Below, piece by piece: positions 24,530 through 32,642 of a stretch of 64,000 bases of DNA. Source of the stretch: Bradyrhizobium sp. Ghvi. Lineage in GTDB: Bacteria; Pseudomonadota; Alphaproteobacteria; Rhizobiales; Xanthobacteraceae. The notes under the pieces were generated by a model. That model saw only the letters and a list, made by a program, of their open reading frames with translations, made no database searches and was not told where the DNA came from. Position numbers and translations under genes: made by a program. Every line of letters begins with the position of its first letter. Position 1 is the stretch's first letter. The DNA lies in assembly GCF_900115265.1 (NCBI RefSeq), contig NZ_FOVU01000008.1, positions 248,001-312,000 on the forward strand. Direction: 5' to 3'.

Positions 24530-25831
24530 TCAAGATGTTCGACGCGGTCCGATGGCTTCGAATTGTGCCTTCTGCTCGTCATTGAGCGTGCCGTAAAAAT
24601 CCTCCAGCGCCGCGCGAACCGACTTGACGCCGTCGAGCATGATTTCGAGCCGCTTGCGGACCGCGGCCATGCGCGCCGGCGGCGTCATCACCTCACCTGG
24701 CTGACACGCCGCCTTCAGAGATGCGCTGACCTTGTCGCTGGTATCCTGGAGCACTTGCAGCGCTGCGCGCTGGGTGTCGTTGGGATGAAGCCTCGCCTCG
24801 AGGTCGGCGCCGGGCCAGTCGGGCGCAACGGGCGCACCGCAATTCTGGATCAACGAGGCCCCGGCACTGCCGGAAGCTGTCGCGCGCCGCTGGTCTTCAG
24901 CCAGTGCATTGAAGCGCGCCTTCTGTTCGTCGGTGAGTGAGCCGTAGAATCTTTCGAGCGCGGGTTGAACGAGATCGACGGCCTTCTCCATCGCTTCGAT
25001 CCGTAGCTGCATCGCTGCCAGCCGGCCGGGCGCGGTCGCCGCGACTTGCGTCGGGCAGGAGGCACGGATCATTCCGGCTGCATCTATCGAGGCATTGCCG
25101 AGCACGTCGAGGCTTGCGCCTTGCGCTTCAGTCGGCTGCACCGCTTCGGCAATCTGGTCGATCGGCAGACCGACGATCTCACGACGGTCGCTGCCACAAA
25201 GCTGATCCAGTGCAACGCCACGCGCGTGCCGCCGTCCGCGTCCACGCTGCGGCGCATAGGTCGCGAGGCCGTCATAGCCGTAGGGCCCGAAGATGCCGGC
25301 ATAGATATCGGGATAGCCATAACCCCAGAAGCCGAGACCGTCGCCCCAGATCGTGTAGTCGTAGAGGTCATTATAGGCGAATGGCCAGAACAGCGGTCCG
25401 ACCCAGCCATAACCGCCTCCTGCGTGTTGCCACCATCCGCTGCTCGCGCCATGCCAGCCGGCCAGTGCCGCCGCCGCTGCAATCTGGGCGCGCGCCGCGG
25501 GATTGCCGATCAGACGGCCGTTGCGAAAGACCCTGGAGTGCAGATTCAGCGCGTTGCGGACATTCGAAGGACGGATGGATGCATTGCGCATCTGACCGAA
25601 GTTCGGACCGCCATGTCGAGCCCCTGTCGCAAAGCGAGCCCCGCCATGATGCCCGCCGCCACGCGCATGTCCACCGCCATGCCCACCAAAATGTCCGCCA
25701 CCATGATGGCCACCGCCGTGCCCGCCGCCGTGACCACCGCCACCATGACCGCCACCGCCTTTACCCAGAGCCACGCCCGCCAGCATGCCGGCAAGCGCCA
25801 TCACGGCAATTCCAATGACCGGTCGCAACAT
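24530..25831 (-). CDS. Secreted Spy/CpxP-like (LTXXQ) protein with His/Gly-rich N-terminus
   Basis: 433 residues from ATG at 25831, giving a clean signal peptide (MLRPVIGIAVMALAGMLAGV). Residues about 24-66 are almost entirely Gly and His (GGGHGGGHGGGHHGGGH), a plausible metal-binding segment. A Gly/Trp/Tyr-rich stretch follows at about 137-190. The C-terminal half holds two copies of a Spy/LTXXQ-like unit, each with a Cys, a xPxRMAAxxxRxExM helix and the signature LTDEQKARF (about 299-307) or LNDEQKAQF (about 416-424). The family includes the periplasmic chaperone Spy and metal-stress CpxP/CnrX proteins. A 13-residue longer start at 25870 lacks a ribosome site. Regulation is not visible. Confidence 0.82.
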   Translation of the reverse strand: MLRPVIGIAVMALAGMLAGVALGKGGGGHGGGGHGGGHGGGHHGGGHFGGHGGGHARGGGHHGGARFATGARHGGPNFGQMRNASIRPSNVRNALNLHSRVFRNGRLIGNPAARAQIAAAAALAGWHGASSGWWQHAGGGYGWVGPLFWPFAYNDLYDYTIWGDGLGFWGYGYPDIYAGIFGPYGYDGLATYAPQRGRGRRHARGVALDQLCGSDRREIVGLPIDQIAEAVQPTEAQGASLDVLGNASIDAAGMIRASCPTQVAATAPGRLAAMQLRIEAMEKAVDLVQPALERFYGSLTDEQKARFNALAEDQRRATASGSAGASLIQNCGAPVAPDWPGADLEARLHPNDTQRAALQVLQDTSDKVSASLKAACQPGEVMTPPARMAAVRKRLEIMLDGVKSVRAALEDFYGTLNDEQKAQFEAIGPRRTS

Positions 25832-25939
25832 TCCACAAACATCCCGAGAGAAGCCGCGCCATTGAGGCATCGGAAATTGACGGGAATGGGAACCAGCATG
25901 GCCGCGGAAAGTTCCGCGACCGCGACGCGCCAGGCCGCG

Positions 25940-27364
25940 CTACGCCTCCGGCACGATCTTGCCAGGGTTGAAGATGTTTTGCGGATCGAGCGCCTTTTTC
26001 AGCGCACGCATTGCGTCCAGCGCCTCGGGCCCGAGCTCGGCCATGAGGTATTTCTGCTTGCCCTGGCCGATGCCGTGCTCGCCGGTGCAGGTTCCGTCCA
26101 TCGCCTGCGCGCGTTCGACCAAGCGATGCATGAACTCCTCGCCGCGTGCCATCTCGGCCGCATCGTTGGTGTCACACACCAGCGAGCAGTGGAAATTGCC
26201 GTCGCCGACATGGCCGACGATCGGCGACAGCAGATTGAGCCGCTTGAGATCTTCCTCGGTCTCGCTGACGCAATCGGCAAGCCGCGAGATCGGCACGCAG
26301 ACGTCGGTCGCCACCACGCCGATGCTGTCGCCGGGGCGCAGCGCCTTGACGGACCAATAGGCATCGTGCCGCGCCTGCCACAGCTTTGTGCGATCCTCAG
26401 GCTTGGTCGTCCAGGAGAAATCGCCGCCGCCGCACTCTTTGGCGATCTCGCCGAAAGCCTTGGACTGTTCGGCGACCTCGATCTCGCTGCCGTGGAACTC
26501 CAGCAGCAGCAGCGGCGTCTCCGGCAAAGTCAGCTTCGAATAGGCATTGCAGGCCTTCACCTGCGCGGCATTGAGCAGCTCGATGCGCGCCACGGGAATG
26601 CCGGTCTGGATCGCCAGGATCACGGCCTGACACGCCCCATGCACTGACACGAACGACACCGCGCCGGCCGCGATGGTGTCGGGGATGCCGCGCAGGCGGA
26701 TGGTCAGCTCCGAGATGATGCCGAGCGTGCCTTCGGCGCCGACGAACAGATGGGTCAGATCGTAGCCGGCCGATGACTTCTTGGCACGCGTGCCCGTGGT
26801 GATGATCTCGCCGTCGCCGCGCACCACCTTCAGCGCCAGCACGCTTTCGCGCATGGTGCCGTAGCGCACCGCGTTGGTGCCCGAGGCGCGGGTCGAGGCC
26901 ATGCCGCCGAGGGACGCGTCTGCGCCGGGATCGATCGGGAAGAACAAGCCCTGGTCGCGCAGATGCTCGTTGAGCGCCTTGCGGGTGACGCCGGGCTGGA
27001 TCACGCAGTCGAGATCCTCGGCGTGCACCGCGAGCACCTTGTTCATATCACGCAGGTCGATCGAAATACCGCCGGCGGGCGCATTGACCTGGCCCTCGAG
27101 CGAGGTGCCGGTGCCGAAGGGAATGACGGGCACGCCATGCTTGGCGCAGATCCGCACCACGTCCTGGATATCGGCCGTCTCCTGCGCCATCACCACGCCG
27201 TCCGGCGGCTGGTTGACGATCCACGTCGTGGTATGGCCGTGCTGCTCGCGGACGGCCTGCGAGGTGATGAGACGGTTGCCGAACCGTGCGGCAAGCTGCT
27301 CCAGCGCGCTTGCGAGGGCTTTCGGTGCCGGCCGCGGCGGATTATTGGTGATGGTGGTACCCAC
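25940..27364 (-). CDS. FAD-linked oxidase, D-lactate/glycolate dehydrogenase (GlcD/Dld) type
   Basis: About 474 residues. N-terminal FAD_binding_4 domain with PFGTGTSLEGQVNAP and IDPGADASLGGMASTRASGTNAVRYGTM; C-terminal FAD-oxidase_C with the diagnostic HVGDGNFHCSL and CTGEHGIGQGKQKYL. The family includes D-lactate dehydrogenase (cytochrome), D-2-hydroxyglutarate dehydrogenase and GlcD, which pass electrons to the respiratory chain. Start choice: GGAGGA directly abuts an in-frame ATG at 27370 but is spaced six bases from GTG at 27364, so GTG is the better start; the difference is two residues. Divergent from the thioesterase gene. Confidence 0.93.
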   Translation of the reverse strand: MGTTITNNPPRPAPKALASALEQLAARFGNRLITSQAVREQHGHTTTWIVNQPPDGVVMAQETADIQDVVRICAKHGVPVIPFGTGTSLEGQVNAPAGGISIDLRDMNKVLAVHAEDLDCVIQPGVTRKALNEHLRDQGLFFPIDPGADASLGGMASTRASGTNAVRYGTMRESVLALKVVRGDGEIITTGTRAKKSSAGYDLTHLFVGAEGTLGIISELTIRLRGIPDTIAAGAVSFVSVHGACQAVILAIQTGIPVARIELLNAAQVKACNAYSKLTLPETPLLLLEFHGSEIEVAEQSKAFGEIAKECGGGDFSWTTKPEDRTKLWQARHDAYWSVKALRPGDSIGVVATDVCVPISRLADCVSETEEDLKRLNLLSPIVGHVGDGNFHCSLVCDTNDAAEMARGEEFMHRLVERAQAMDGTCTGEHGIGQGKQKYLMAELGPEALDAMRALKKALDPQNIFNPGKIVPEA

Positions 27365-27451
27365 GGACATTCCTCCCGACAGAAGAAACCGTGGCAAAGG
27401 ACATAAAGCCGGTCAAGTCAAGCGACCGGACGCATAGCTTGGGAAGGACAC

Positions 27452-27958
27452 ATGCCGGACAGTGCCGCCGTAGCCGCTACGCCTGAGCCGTTCCGCTCAT
27501 CGATCATGCAGGTCGAGCCGCAATGGATCGACTATAACGGTCATCTCAACATGGCCTACTACAACGTGATGTTCGATCGCGCGATCGACCAGATGTGGCT
27601 GCAGCTCGGGATCGGACCCACCTACATGAAGGAGCGCGGCGGCTCGACCTTCACGGCCGAATGCCACGTGCGGTACTTGCGCGAGATCCATCTCGGCGAT
27701 CCCGTGCAGGTCTCGGTCTGGCTGCTGGAGGCCGATGACAAGCGGCTGCACACGTTCGAGGAGCTGCGGCACGCCACCGAAGGCTGGCTGTCGGCGACCT
27801 CCGAGAACATGTCGCTGCATATCGACATGGGCTCGCGCAAGGTGGCGGCGTTTCCGCCCGACATTCGCGAGCGCATTGCAGCCGTCGTCAAGGCTCACGG
27901 CGCCGTGCCGCGGCCCGAGGGCGTCGGCCGGAACGTGGCGATGCCCTCGAAGCGGTAA
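27452..27958 (+). CDS. Hot-dog fold thioesterase-like protein
   Basis: 168 residues. The hot-dog signature VEPQWIDYNGHLNMAYYNVMFDRA carries the conserved Asp and GH.N pattern of 4-hydroxybenzoyl-CoA-type thioesterases, and the helix-strand order that follows (FTAECHVRYLREIHLGD, VQVSVWLLEADDKRLHTFEEL) is typical. It resembles the carnityl/betainyl-CoA thioesterases of alphaproteobacteria, but the substrate cannot be fixed from sequence. It lies divergent from the FAD oxidase gene and ends 22 bp before a strong hairpin shared with the converging DUF1328 gene. Confidence 0.87.
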   Translation: MPDSAAVAATPEPFRSSIMQVEPQWIDYNGHLNMAYYNVMFDRAIDQMWLQLGIGPTYMKERGGSTFTAECHVRYLREIHLGDPVQVSVWLLEADDKRLHTFEELRHATEGWLSATSENMSLHIDMGSRKVAAFPPDIRERIAAVVKAHGAVPRPEGVGRNVAMPSKR

Positions 27959-27980
27959 GCAGCTCAGGCGCCGCTTGGGC

Positions 27981-28009
27981 TTCACCTCTCCCCGTCGGGG
28001 AGAGGTGAA
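27981..28009. terminator. Bidirectional hairpin between thioesterase and DUF1328 genes
   Basis: TTCACCTCTCCCCG and CGGGGAGAGGTGAA form perfect 14-bp arms around a single T. It lies between two convergent genes (stops at 27958 and 28018), so it can serve both. The core belongs to the CTCTCCC hairpin family of this window. Confidence 0.7.
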
Positions 28010-28017
28010 GATCACAG

Positions 28018-28188
28018 TTATATCCTGCGCCCGCGCGCCAGGCCGACCACGGCCGAAACCAGGAACAGGATGACGGCCACGAAGAAGATGATCTTGGCGA
28101 TCTCGACCGAAGCGCCGGCGATGCCGCCAAAGCCGAGGATGCCGGCGATCAGTGCGATGACCAGAAACGTTACGACCCAGCCTAGCAT
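28018..28188 (-). CDS. DUF1328 small membrane protein
   Basis: 56 residues: MLGWVVTFLVIALIAGILGF at the N-terminus, then GGIAGASVEIAKIIFFVAVI and a basic end (GLARGRRI). Two membrane helices with the Gly-rich turn characteristic of DUF1328/YtjA. AGAGG is seven bases upstream of the ATG at 28188, which fixes this start; longer in-frame extensions upstream are not supported. Function of the family is unknown; it is frequently stress-inducible in Rhizobiales. Confidence 0.9.
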   Translation of the reverse strand: MLGWVVTFLVIALIAGILGFGGIAGASVEIAKIIFFVAVILFLVSAVVGLARGRRI

Positions 28189-28426
28189 GGTGAAACCTCT
28201 GTCTTGATGTCTGTCTGCGATCGACGCGGCTGGCCGCGCCTCATGCCTTGACAATCTCGACCCCGGAACGATGGTTCCGGTGCAGGCTGGCTGGAATTTA
28301 ATGCCGTTCCGAGGAACAAATCGGCCCGCCGCGTACGTGGAAAACCTCGTCCTGGCGCCCCATATAGCCAGCAATCCCTGTTAAGAAGGCTCCCTTCCGC
28401 TACCCCGCGGTGCCATCGTGGGGCCA

Positions 28427-31012
28427 ATGATTCGCATGACCGAGCCGAGCAAGATCACAGGCGATCCCGACCACCAACCCGCAGCCGGCGGCATCGCCGC
28501 GCGTGCGCGCGCCTCTGTGGGGCCGAAATACCTCTCCGGGCTCAATCCGGAGCAGCGCGAGGCGGTGGAGACGCTGGATGGCCCGGTCCTGGTGCTGGCG
28601 GGCGCCGGCACCGGCAAGACGCGCGTGCTGACGACGCGCATCGCCCACATCCTGAGCCAGGGCCGCGCCCGCCCCGCCGAGATCCTGTCAGTGACCTTCA
28701 CCAACAAGGCCGCCCGCGAGATGAAGCACCGGCTCGGCCAGATGCTTGGCCACGCCGTCGAGGGCATGCCGTGGCTCGGTACCTTCCACTCGATCGGCGG
28801 CCGCATCCTGCGCTTCCATGCCGAGCTGGCGCAGCTCAAGTCGAATTTCACCGTGCTTGATGTCGACGACCAGGTGCGGTTGCTCAAGCAGCTGCTGCAG
28901 GCCGAGAACATCGACGACAAGCGCTGGCCGGCGCGCATGCTGGCCGGCCTGATTGACGGCTGGAAGAACCGCGGCTTGATGCCATCACAGGTGCCGTCGG
29001 GCGAAGCGGCGATGTTTGCCAACGGCAAGGGCGGCAAGCTCTATGCGAGCTACCAGGAGCGGCTGAAGATCCTGAACGCCGCCGATTTCGGCGACCTGCT
29101 GCTGGAGAACATCAGGATCTTCCGCGAGCATCCGGATATTTTGCGGCAGTACCAGCAGCGCTTCAGGTTCATCCTGGTCGACGAGTACCAGGACACCAAC
29201 GTCGCGCAATATCTGTGGCTGCGGCTGCTGTCGCAGGCGCCCGCGAATCCTGCCGCCGCAAATGCCGTCATTCCGGGGCGCGTCGAAGACGCGAACCCGG
29301 AATCTCGAGATTCCGGGTTCGATGCTGCGCATCGCCCCGGAATGACGGAGCATGCGGTCGGCGCGCCTTTGACCACGCCTCACGTCAAGAACATCTGCTG
29401 CGTTGGCGACGACGACCAGTCGATCTATGGCTGGCGCGGCGCCGAGGTCGACAACATCCTGCGCTTCGAGCACGATTTTCCGGGCGCCAAGGTCATCCGC
29501 CTCGAGCGCAACTATCGCTCGACCGGCCATATCCTCGCCGCCGCCTCGCACCTCATCGCGCATAATGAAGGCCGGCTCGGCAAGACGCTGCGCACGGAGG
29601 ACGTCGAGGGCGAGAAGGTCACCGTCACCGGCTCCTGGGATTCGGAAGAGGAAGCCCGCGGCATCGGCGAGGAGATCGAGCAGCTGCAGCGCCAGGGCGA
29701 GAAGCTCAACGAGATCGCCATTCTCGTGCGCGCGTCCTATCAGATGCGCGAGTTCGAAGACCGTTTCGTCACGCTCGGCCTGCCCTATCGTGTCATCGGC
29801 GGCCCGCGCTTCTACGAGCGCGCCGAAATCCGCGACGCACTGGCATATTTGCGCGTCATCAATTCGCCCGCCGACGATCTCGCCTTCGAGCGCATCGTCA
29901 ACGTGCCCAAGCGCGGCCTTGGCGATGCCACCGTGCAGATGCTGCACGACCATGCCCGCAAGCGCCGCATCCCGCTGTTCGAGGCGGCGCGCGCGGTGGT
30001 CGAGACCGACGAGCTGAAGCCGAAGGCGCGTGGCAGCTTGCGCGATCTCGTCGCCCAGTTCGACCGCTGGCGCGCCCAGCGCGAGGTGACCGCGCATACG
30101 GATCTCGCCCAGATCGTGCTCGACGAGAGCGGCTACACCGAGATGTGGCAGAAGGACCGCTCGGCGGACGCGGCGGGCCGGCTGGAGAACCTGAAAGAGC
30201 TGGTGCGCTCGATGGAGGAGTTCGAGAACCTGCAAGGCTTCCTCGAGCACATCTCGCTGGTGATGGACCGCGAGGGCGGCGCCGAGGACGATGCGGTGTC
30301 GCTGATGACGCTGCACTCGGCCAAGGGCCTCGAGTTCGACAACGTGTTCCTGCCCGGCTGGGAGGAAGGCCTGTTTCCGAGCCAGCGCACGCTGGACGAA
30401 CAGGGCCGCGCCGGGCTCGAGGAAGAGCGCCGGCTCGGCCATGTCGGCCTGACCCGCGCCCGCCGCCGCGCCATGATCTATTTCGCGACCAACCGCCGAA
30501 TCCATGGCACCTGGTCGACCACGATCCCCTCGCGCTTCCTCGACGAGCTGCCCGCGGCCAATGTCGAAATCACGGAATCCAAGGGCGGCTCGGCCTGGGG
30601 CGGCACCGGCGGTTACGGCGCTTCGCGCTTCGACGACATGGAGGCGTTCGGCTCGAGCTATTCGACGCCGGGCTGGCAGCGCGCCCAGGCGAACCGCAAC
30701 CGTGGCGGCGGCCGTAATGGCGGTGGTGGTCGCGGCGGCTTCGAGGAAGAAGCCGCAACGTTCTCGTCCTCCTCATCATCCGGCCCCGATTTCGGCAGCT
30801 TCTCCTCGCGCCGCCGCGGACCGCTGACGATCGAAGGCGAGCTGGTCGCCAAATCCACCGGCACGACCTCGGAATTTTCGCTCTCGGACCGCGTCTTCCA
30901 CCAGAAATTCGGCTACGGCCGCGTCACCAAGATCGACGGCAACAAGCTCACCATCGCCTTCGACAAGGCCGGCGAGAAGAAGGTCGTGGACAGTTTTGTG
31001 CAACGGGCGTGA
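28427..31012 (+). CDS. uvrD: UvrD/PcrA superfamily 1A DNA helicase with in-frame palindrome insertion
   Basis: About 861 residues. All SF1A motifs are visible: Q-motif LNPEQREAV, Walker A AGAGTGKT (about 58-65), FTNKAAREM, motif II LVDEYQDTN, motif III GDDDQSIYGWRGA, motif IV RLERNYRST, motif V TLHSAKGLEFDNVF and motif VI EEERRLGHVGLTRAR. The C-terminus has a Gly/Arg/Asn-rich linker and a PcrA-like tail (VFHQKFGYGRVTKIDGNKL) that in relatives contacts RNA polymerase. Between motifs II and III, residues about 280-308 are encoded by an 84-bp palindromic repeat at 29265-29348 that keeps the frame. Start is uncertain: GTG at 28418, ATG 28427 or ATG 28436, none with a good ribosome site. It acts in nucleotide-excision and mismatch repair. 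Confidence 0.93.
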   Translation: MIRMTEPSKITGDPDHQPAAGGIAARARASVGPKYLSGLNPEQREAVETLDGPVLVLAGAGTGKTRVLTTRIAHILSQGRARPAEILSVTFTNKAAREMKHRLGQMLGHAVEGMPWLGTFHSIGGRILRFHAELAQLKSNFTVLDVDDQVRLLKQLLQAENIDDKRWPARMLAGLIDGWKNRGLMPSQVPSGEAAMFANGKGGKLYASYQERLKILNAADFGDLLLENIRIFREHPDILRQYQQRFRFILVDEYQDTNVAQYLWLRLLSQAPANPAAANAVIPGRVEDANPESRDSGFDAAHRPGMTEHAVGAPLTTPHVKNICCVGDDDQSIYGWRGAEVDNILRFEHDFPGAKVIRLERNYRSTGHILAAASHLIAHNEGRLGKTLRTEDVEGEKVTVTGSWDSEEEARGIGEEIEQLQRQGEKLNEIAILVRASYQMREFEDRFVTLGLPYRVIGGPRFYERAEIRDALAYLRVINSPADDLAFERIVNVPKRGLGDATVQMLHDHARKRRIPLFEAARAVVETDELKPKARGSLRDLVAQFDRWRAQREVTAHTDLAQIVLDESGYTEMWQKDRSADAAGRLENLKELVRSMEEFENLQGFLEHISLVMDREGGAEDDAVSLMTLHSAKGLEFDNVFLPGWEEGLFPSQRTLDEQGRAGLEEERRLGHVGLTRARRRAMIYFATNRRIHGTWSTTIPSRFLDELPAANVEITESKGGSAWGGTGGYGASRFDDMEAFGSSYSTPGWQRAQANRNRGGGRNGGGGRGGFEEEAATFSSSSSSGPDFGSFSSRRRGPLTIEGELVAKSTGTTSEFSLSDRVFHQKFGYGRVTKIDGNKLTIAFDKAGEKKVVDSFVQRA
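29265..29348. repeat. 84-bp palindromic element inserted in frame inside uvrD
   Basis: Outer arms CCGTCATTCCGGGGCG (29265-29280) and CGCCCCGGAATGACGG (29333-29348) are perfect inverted copies. Between them, 29293-29320 is a perfect 28-bp palindrome and GATGC-TGC-GCATC (29321-29333) makes a third small hairpin. The element is exactly 28 codons long and contains no stop in the helicase frame. The right arm is identical to 50851-50866 in an intergenic region. Confidence 0.85.
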
Positions 31013-31015
31013 GGC

Positions 31016-31303
31016 ATGCCTCACTACGTCGCCATCATCGAGGACGCAGGGCCCGATGACGTCAGCCTGTGGTTTCCGGACCTGCCCGGTTGCATCTCCG
31101 GCGGCGACGATGTCGACGAAGCCCTGGAGAATGCACCCGAGGCGATCGGCTTTTACGCGCAGGATCTGACCGAGGACGGCCGTCAGCTTCCTCCGCCGCG
31201 GACACTGGATGAGCTGAAGGCCGACCCCGAATTTGCCGATGCGATCCGGAACCACACCGCCGTCCTGATCGAATTTCCTCCCAGCGACGAGGCCGAGGAG
31301 TGA
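31016..31303 (+). CDS. HicB-like (UPF0150) antitoxin-type protein, no HicA partner
   Basis: 95 residues, starting 3 bp after the uvrD stop. It opens with MPHYVAIIEDAGPDDVSLWFPDLPGCISGGDDVDEALENA, the partial RNase H fold of HicB proteins with the conserved F-P-D-L-P-G-C turn and AxEAL helix (quoted in full only to name the conserved turn FPDLPGC). There is no C-terminal DNA-binding helix beyond a short charged tail (FPPSDEAEE). In complete modules a 60-80 residue HicA toxin lies upstream; here uvrD occupies that place and no HicA-like frame follows, so it is a solitary HicB. Co-transcription with uvrD is very likely. Confidence 0.8.
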   Translation: MPHYVAIIEDAGPDDVSLWFPDLPGCISGGDDVDEALENAPEAIGFYAQDLTEDGRQLPPPRTLDELKADPEFADAIRNHTAVLIEFPPSDEAEE

Positions 31304-31391
31304 GGACTGTTCGCCGCACTGGCCGGACTCTCGACAATTCCGCAGCGAACAGCCCTTGACCATCGCGAACTTCCCCGTATCAGATGCAGCC

Positions 31392-31808
31392 ATGGTCCGG
31401 GGCTCCATCACACTGATCTTGCTGGCATTGGGGATGCCGTCGCTTGCGGCGGCGGAGACCATGAGCTTTGGGGATTCGATCGGGCTCTTGGCGAAAAGTT
31501 GCGGTGCGGAGATCGTTGCCAATTGCCGCGGCGTCAATCCGGACTCCACCCGCCTGAAGGAGTGTCTCTCCCGCAATCGGGACGTGCTCTCCCAGCAATG
31601 CTTAGGCGACTATCTCACCGCGTTCGACGCCATCCAGAAGCGCATCGCCGCCCGTGTCACGGTCGCGAATGCCTGCCAGCGTGAAATCGTCAAGGTCTGC
31701 GGCGGCTCGACCAAGGAGACCAGCAAGTCGATCCCCTGCCTGATCTCGACGCCCAAGGGCGTCAGCAACAATTGCCTGAAGGCCGTCGACGATGCGGGGT
31801 ATCGCTGA
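31392..31808 (+). CDS. Secreted cysteine-rich repeat protein
   Basis: 138 residues from ATG at 31392. Signal peptide MVRGSITLILLALGMPSLAAAE, then two Cys-rich units with spacing like the eukaryotic GLG1/Golgi cysteine-rich repeat found in bacterial secreted proteins: C-x8-C-x11-C-x12-C and again CQREIVKVC ... CLISTPKGVSNNC. Six to eight Cys suggest disulfides in the periplasm. Function unknown. A TTG 36 bases upstream extends the frame but breaks the signal peptide. Its TGA stop overlaps the ATG of the following OmpA-like gene (TGATG), so the two were translationally coupled. Confidence 0.72.
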   Translation: MVRGSITLILLALGMPSLAAAETMSFGDSIGLLAKSCGAEIVANCRGVNPDSTRLKECLSRNRDVLSQQCLGDYLTAFDAIQKRIAARVTVANACQREIVKVCGGSTKETSKSIPCLISTPKGVSNNCLKAVDDAGYR

Positions 31809-32474
31809 TGCGCGCGACCGGCCACGTCACCCTTGCGATCGGTTTGGCACTGGGCCTCGCTCTGCTCGCAGGCAAAGCTGGCGCGCAGACGGCACCGACC
31901 CGCGACGACATCGTCGGCAAGCTGAACCATTTCGAGGAAGCAGCCGAGGTCGACATTCCCGCATTGAAGCAGCAGGTGATGGAACGGGCCAGGGCGCGCA
32001 TCAAGAACGATCCCGGTCCGGTGAACCGGCCGCTGATCGCGCCTGATCTCGCCAAGCTGCCGGTCTTCAACGCCCAGATCCAGTTCGATGCAGACACGCC
32101 GATCATCCAACCTGAGTCCTACCAGACCGTCGGCCGGATCGCCGACGCGCTGGTTCACGCTTCCCTGCTGCCCTACACGTTCCTGATCGTGGGCCACGTC
32201 GAGTCCAATTCGAAGACCCGCGAGGCCAACGATCCTGAGCCAGCGCCGTGCTGACGCGATCCGCGATGTGCTGGTCAACACGTTCAAGATTTCGACCAAA
32301 CGGCTTGTGCCCATCGGCCTCGGCGAAGAGCAGTTCCTGGACCGCGCGAAACCGACCTCGGCCGTCAACGGCCAGTTGCAAATCATGACCTTCGCCAAGC
32401 TGCCCGAGGATGCACCGGCGCGTCCCGCAGCAGCCCCTCCGCCTGCGACCAAAAAGCCCGCCAAGAGGCACTGA
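31808..32474 (+). pseudogene. OmpA-like periplasmic protein, interrupted by a frameshift
   Basis: Frame 1 runs from 31808 to a TGA at 32254: signal peptide (ATGHVTLAIGLALGLALLAG, cut at AGA-Q), a helical linker, then the first half of an OmpA domain (FNAQIQFDADTPIIQPES, FLIVGHVESNSKTREAN). The second half (ILSQRRADAIRDVLVNTFK ... LVPIGLGEEQFLD ... a Pro/Ala-rich tail) is in the +1 frame from about 32232 to the TGA at 32474. The junction AACGATCCTGAGC at 32228-32240 needs one base removed or two added to restore a full OmpA domain of about 222 codons. A genuine mutation, an assembly error or programmed frameshifting are all possible; I see no slippery heptamer. Normal OmpA-domain proteins bind peptidoglycan. 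Confidence 0.75.
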
Positions 32475-32642
32475 GCGTGCGCGTCCCGGCCGAAACGGGA
32501 ACCCTTTGAACCCTCGATTATTTTGCGGCCTATCTCAGCGCGCGACAGCACGGCCCTGCGCGACAAATGCGCCGGTTTGTGCACTGCTCTATCCGGTGCT
32601 ATAGGCTCTGTTCGTCCTTCCCCTGTGCTGCATGAGACCGAG

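Noticed and set aside
31016..31303. Complete HicAB toxin-antitoxin module
   Set aside because: No HicA-sized gene with the HicA pattern is found on either side, so only a single HicB-like protein is supported.
31808..32474. Programmed ribosomal frameshift in the OmpA-like gene
   Set aside because: No slippery heptamer or downstream pseudoknot is apparent at 32228-32240; mutation or sequence error is simpler.
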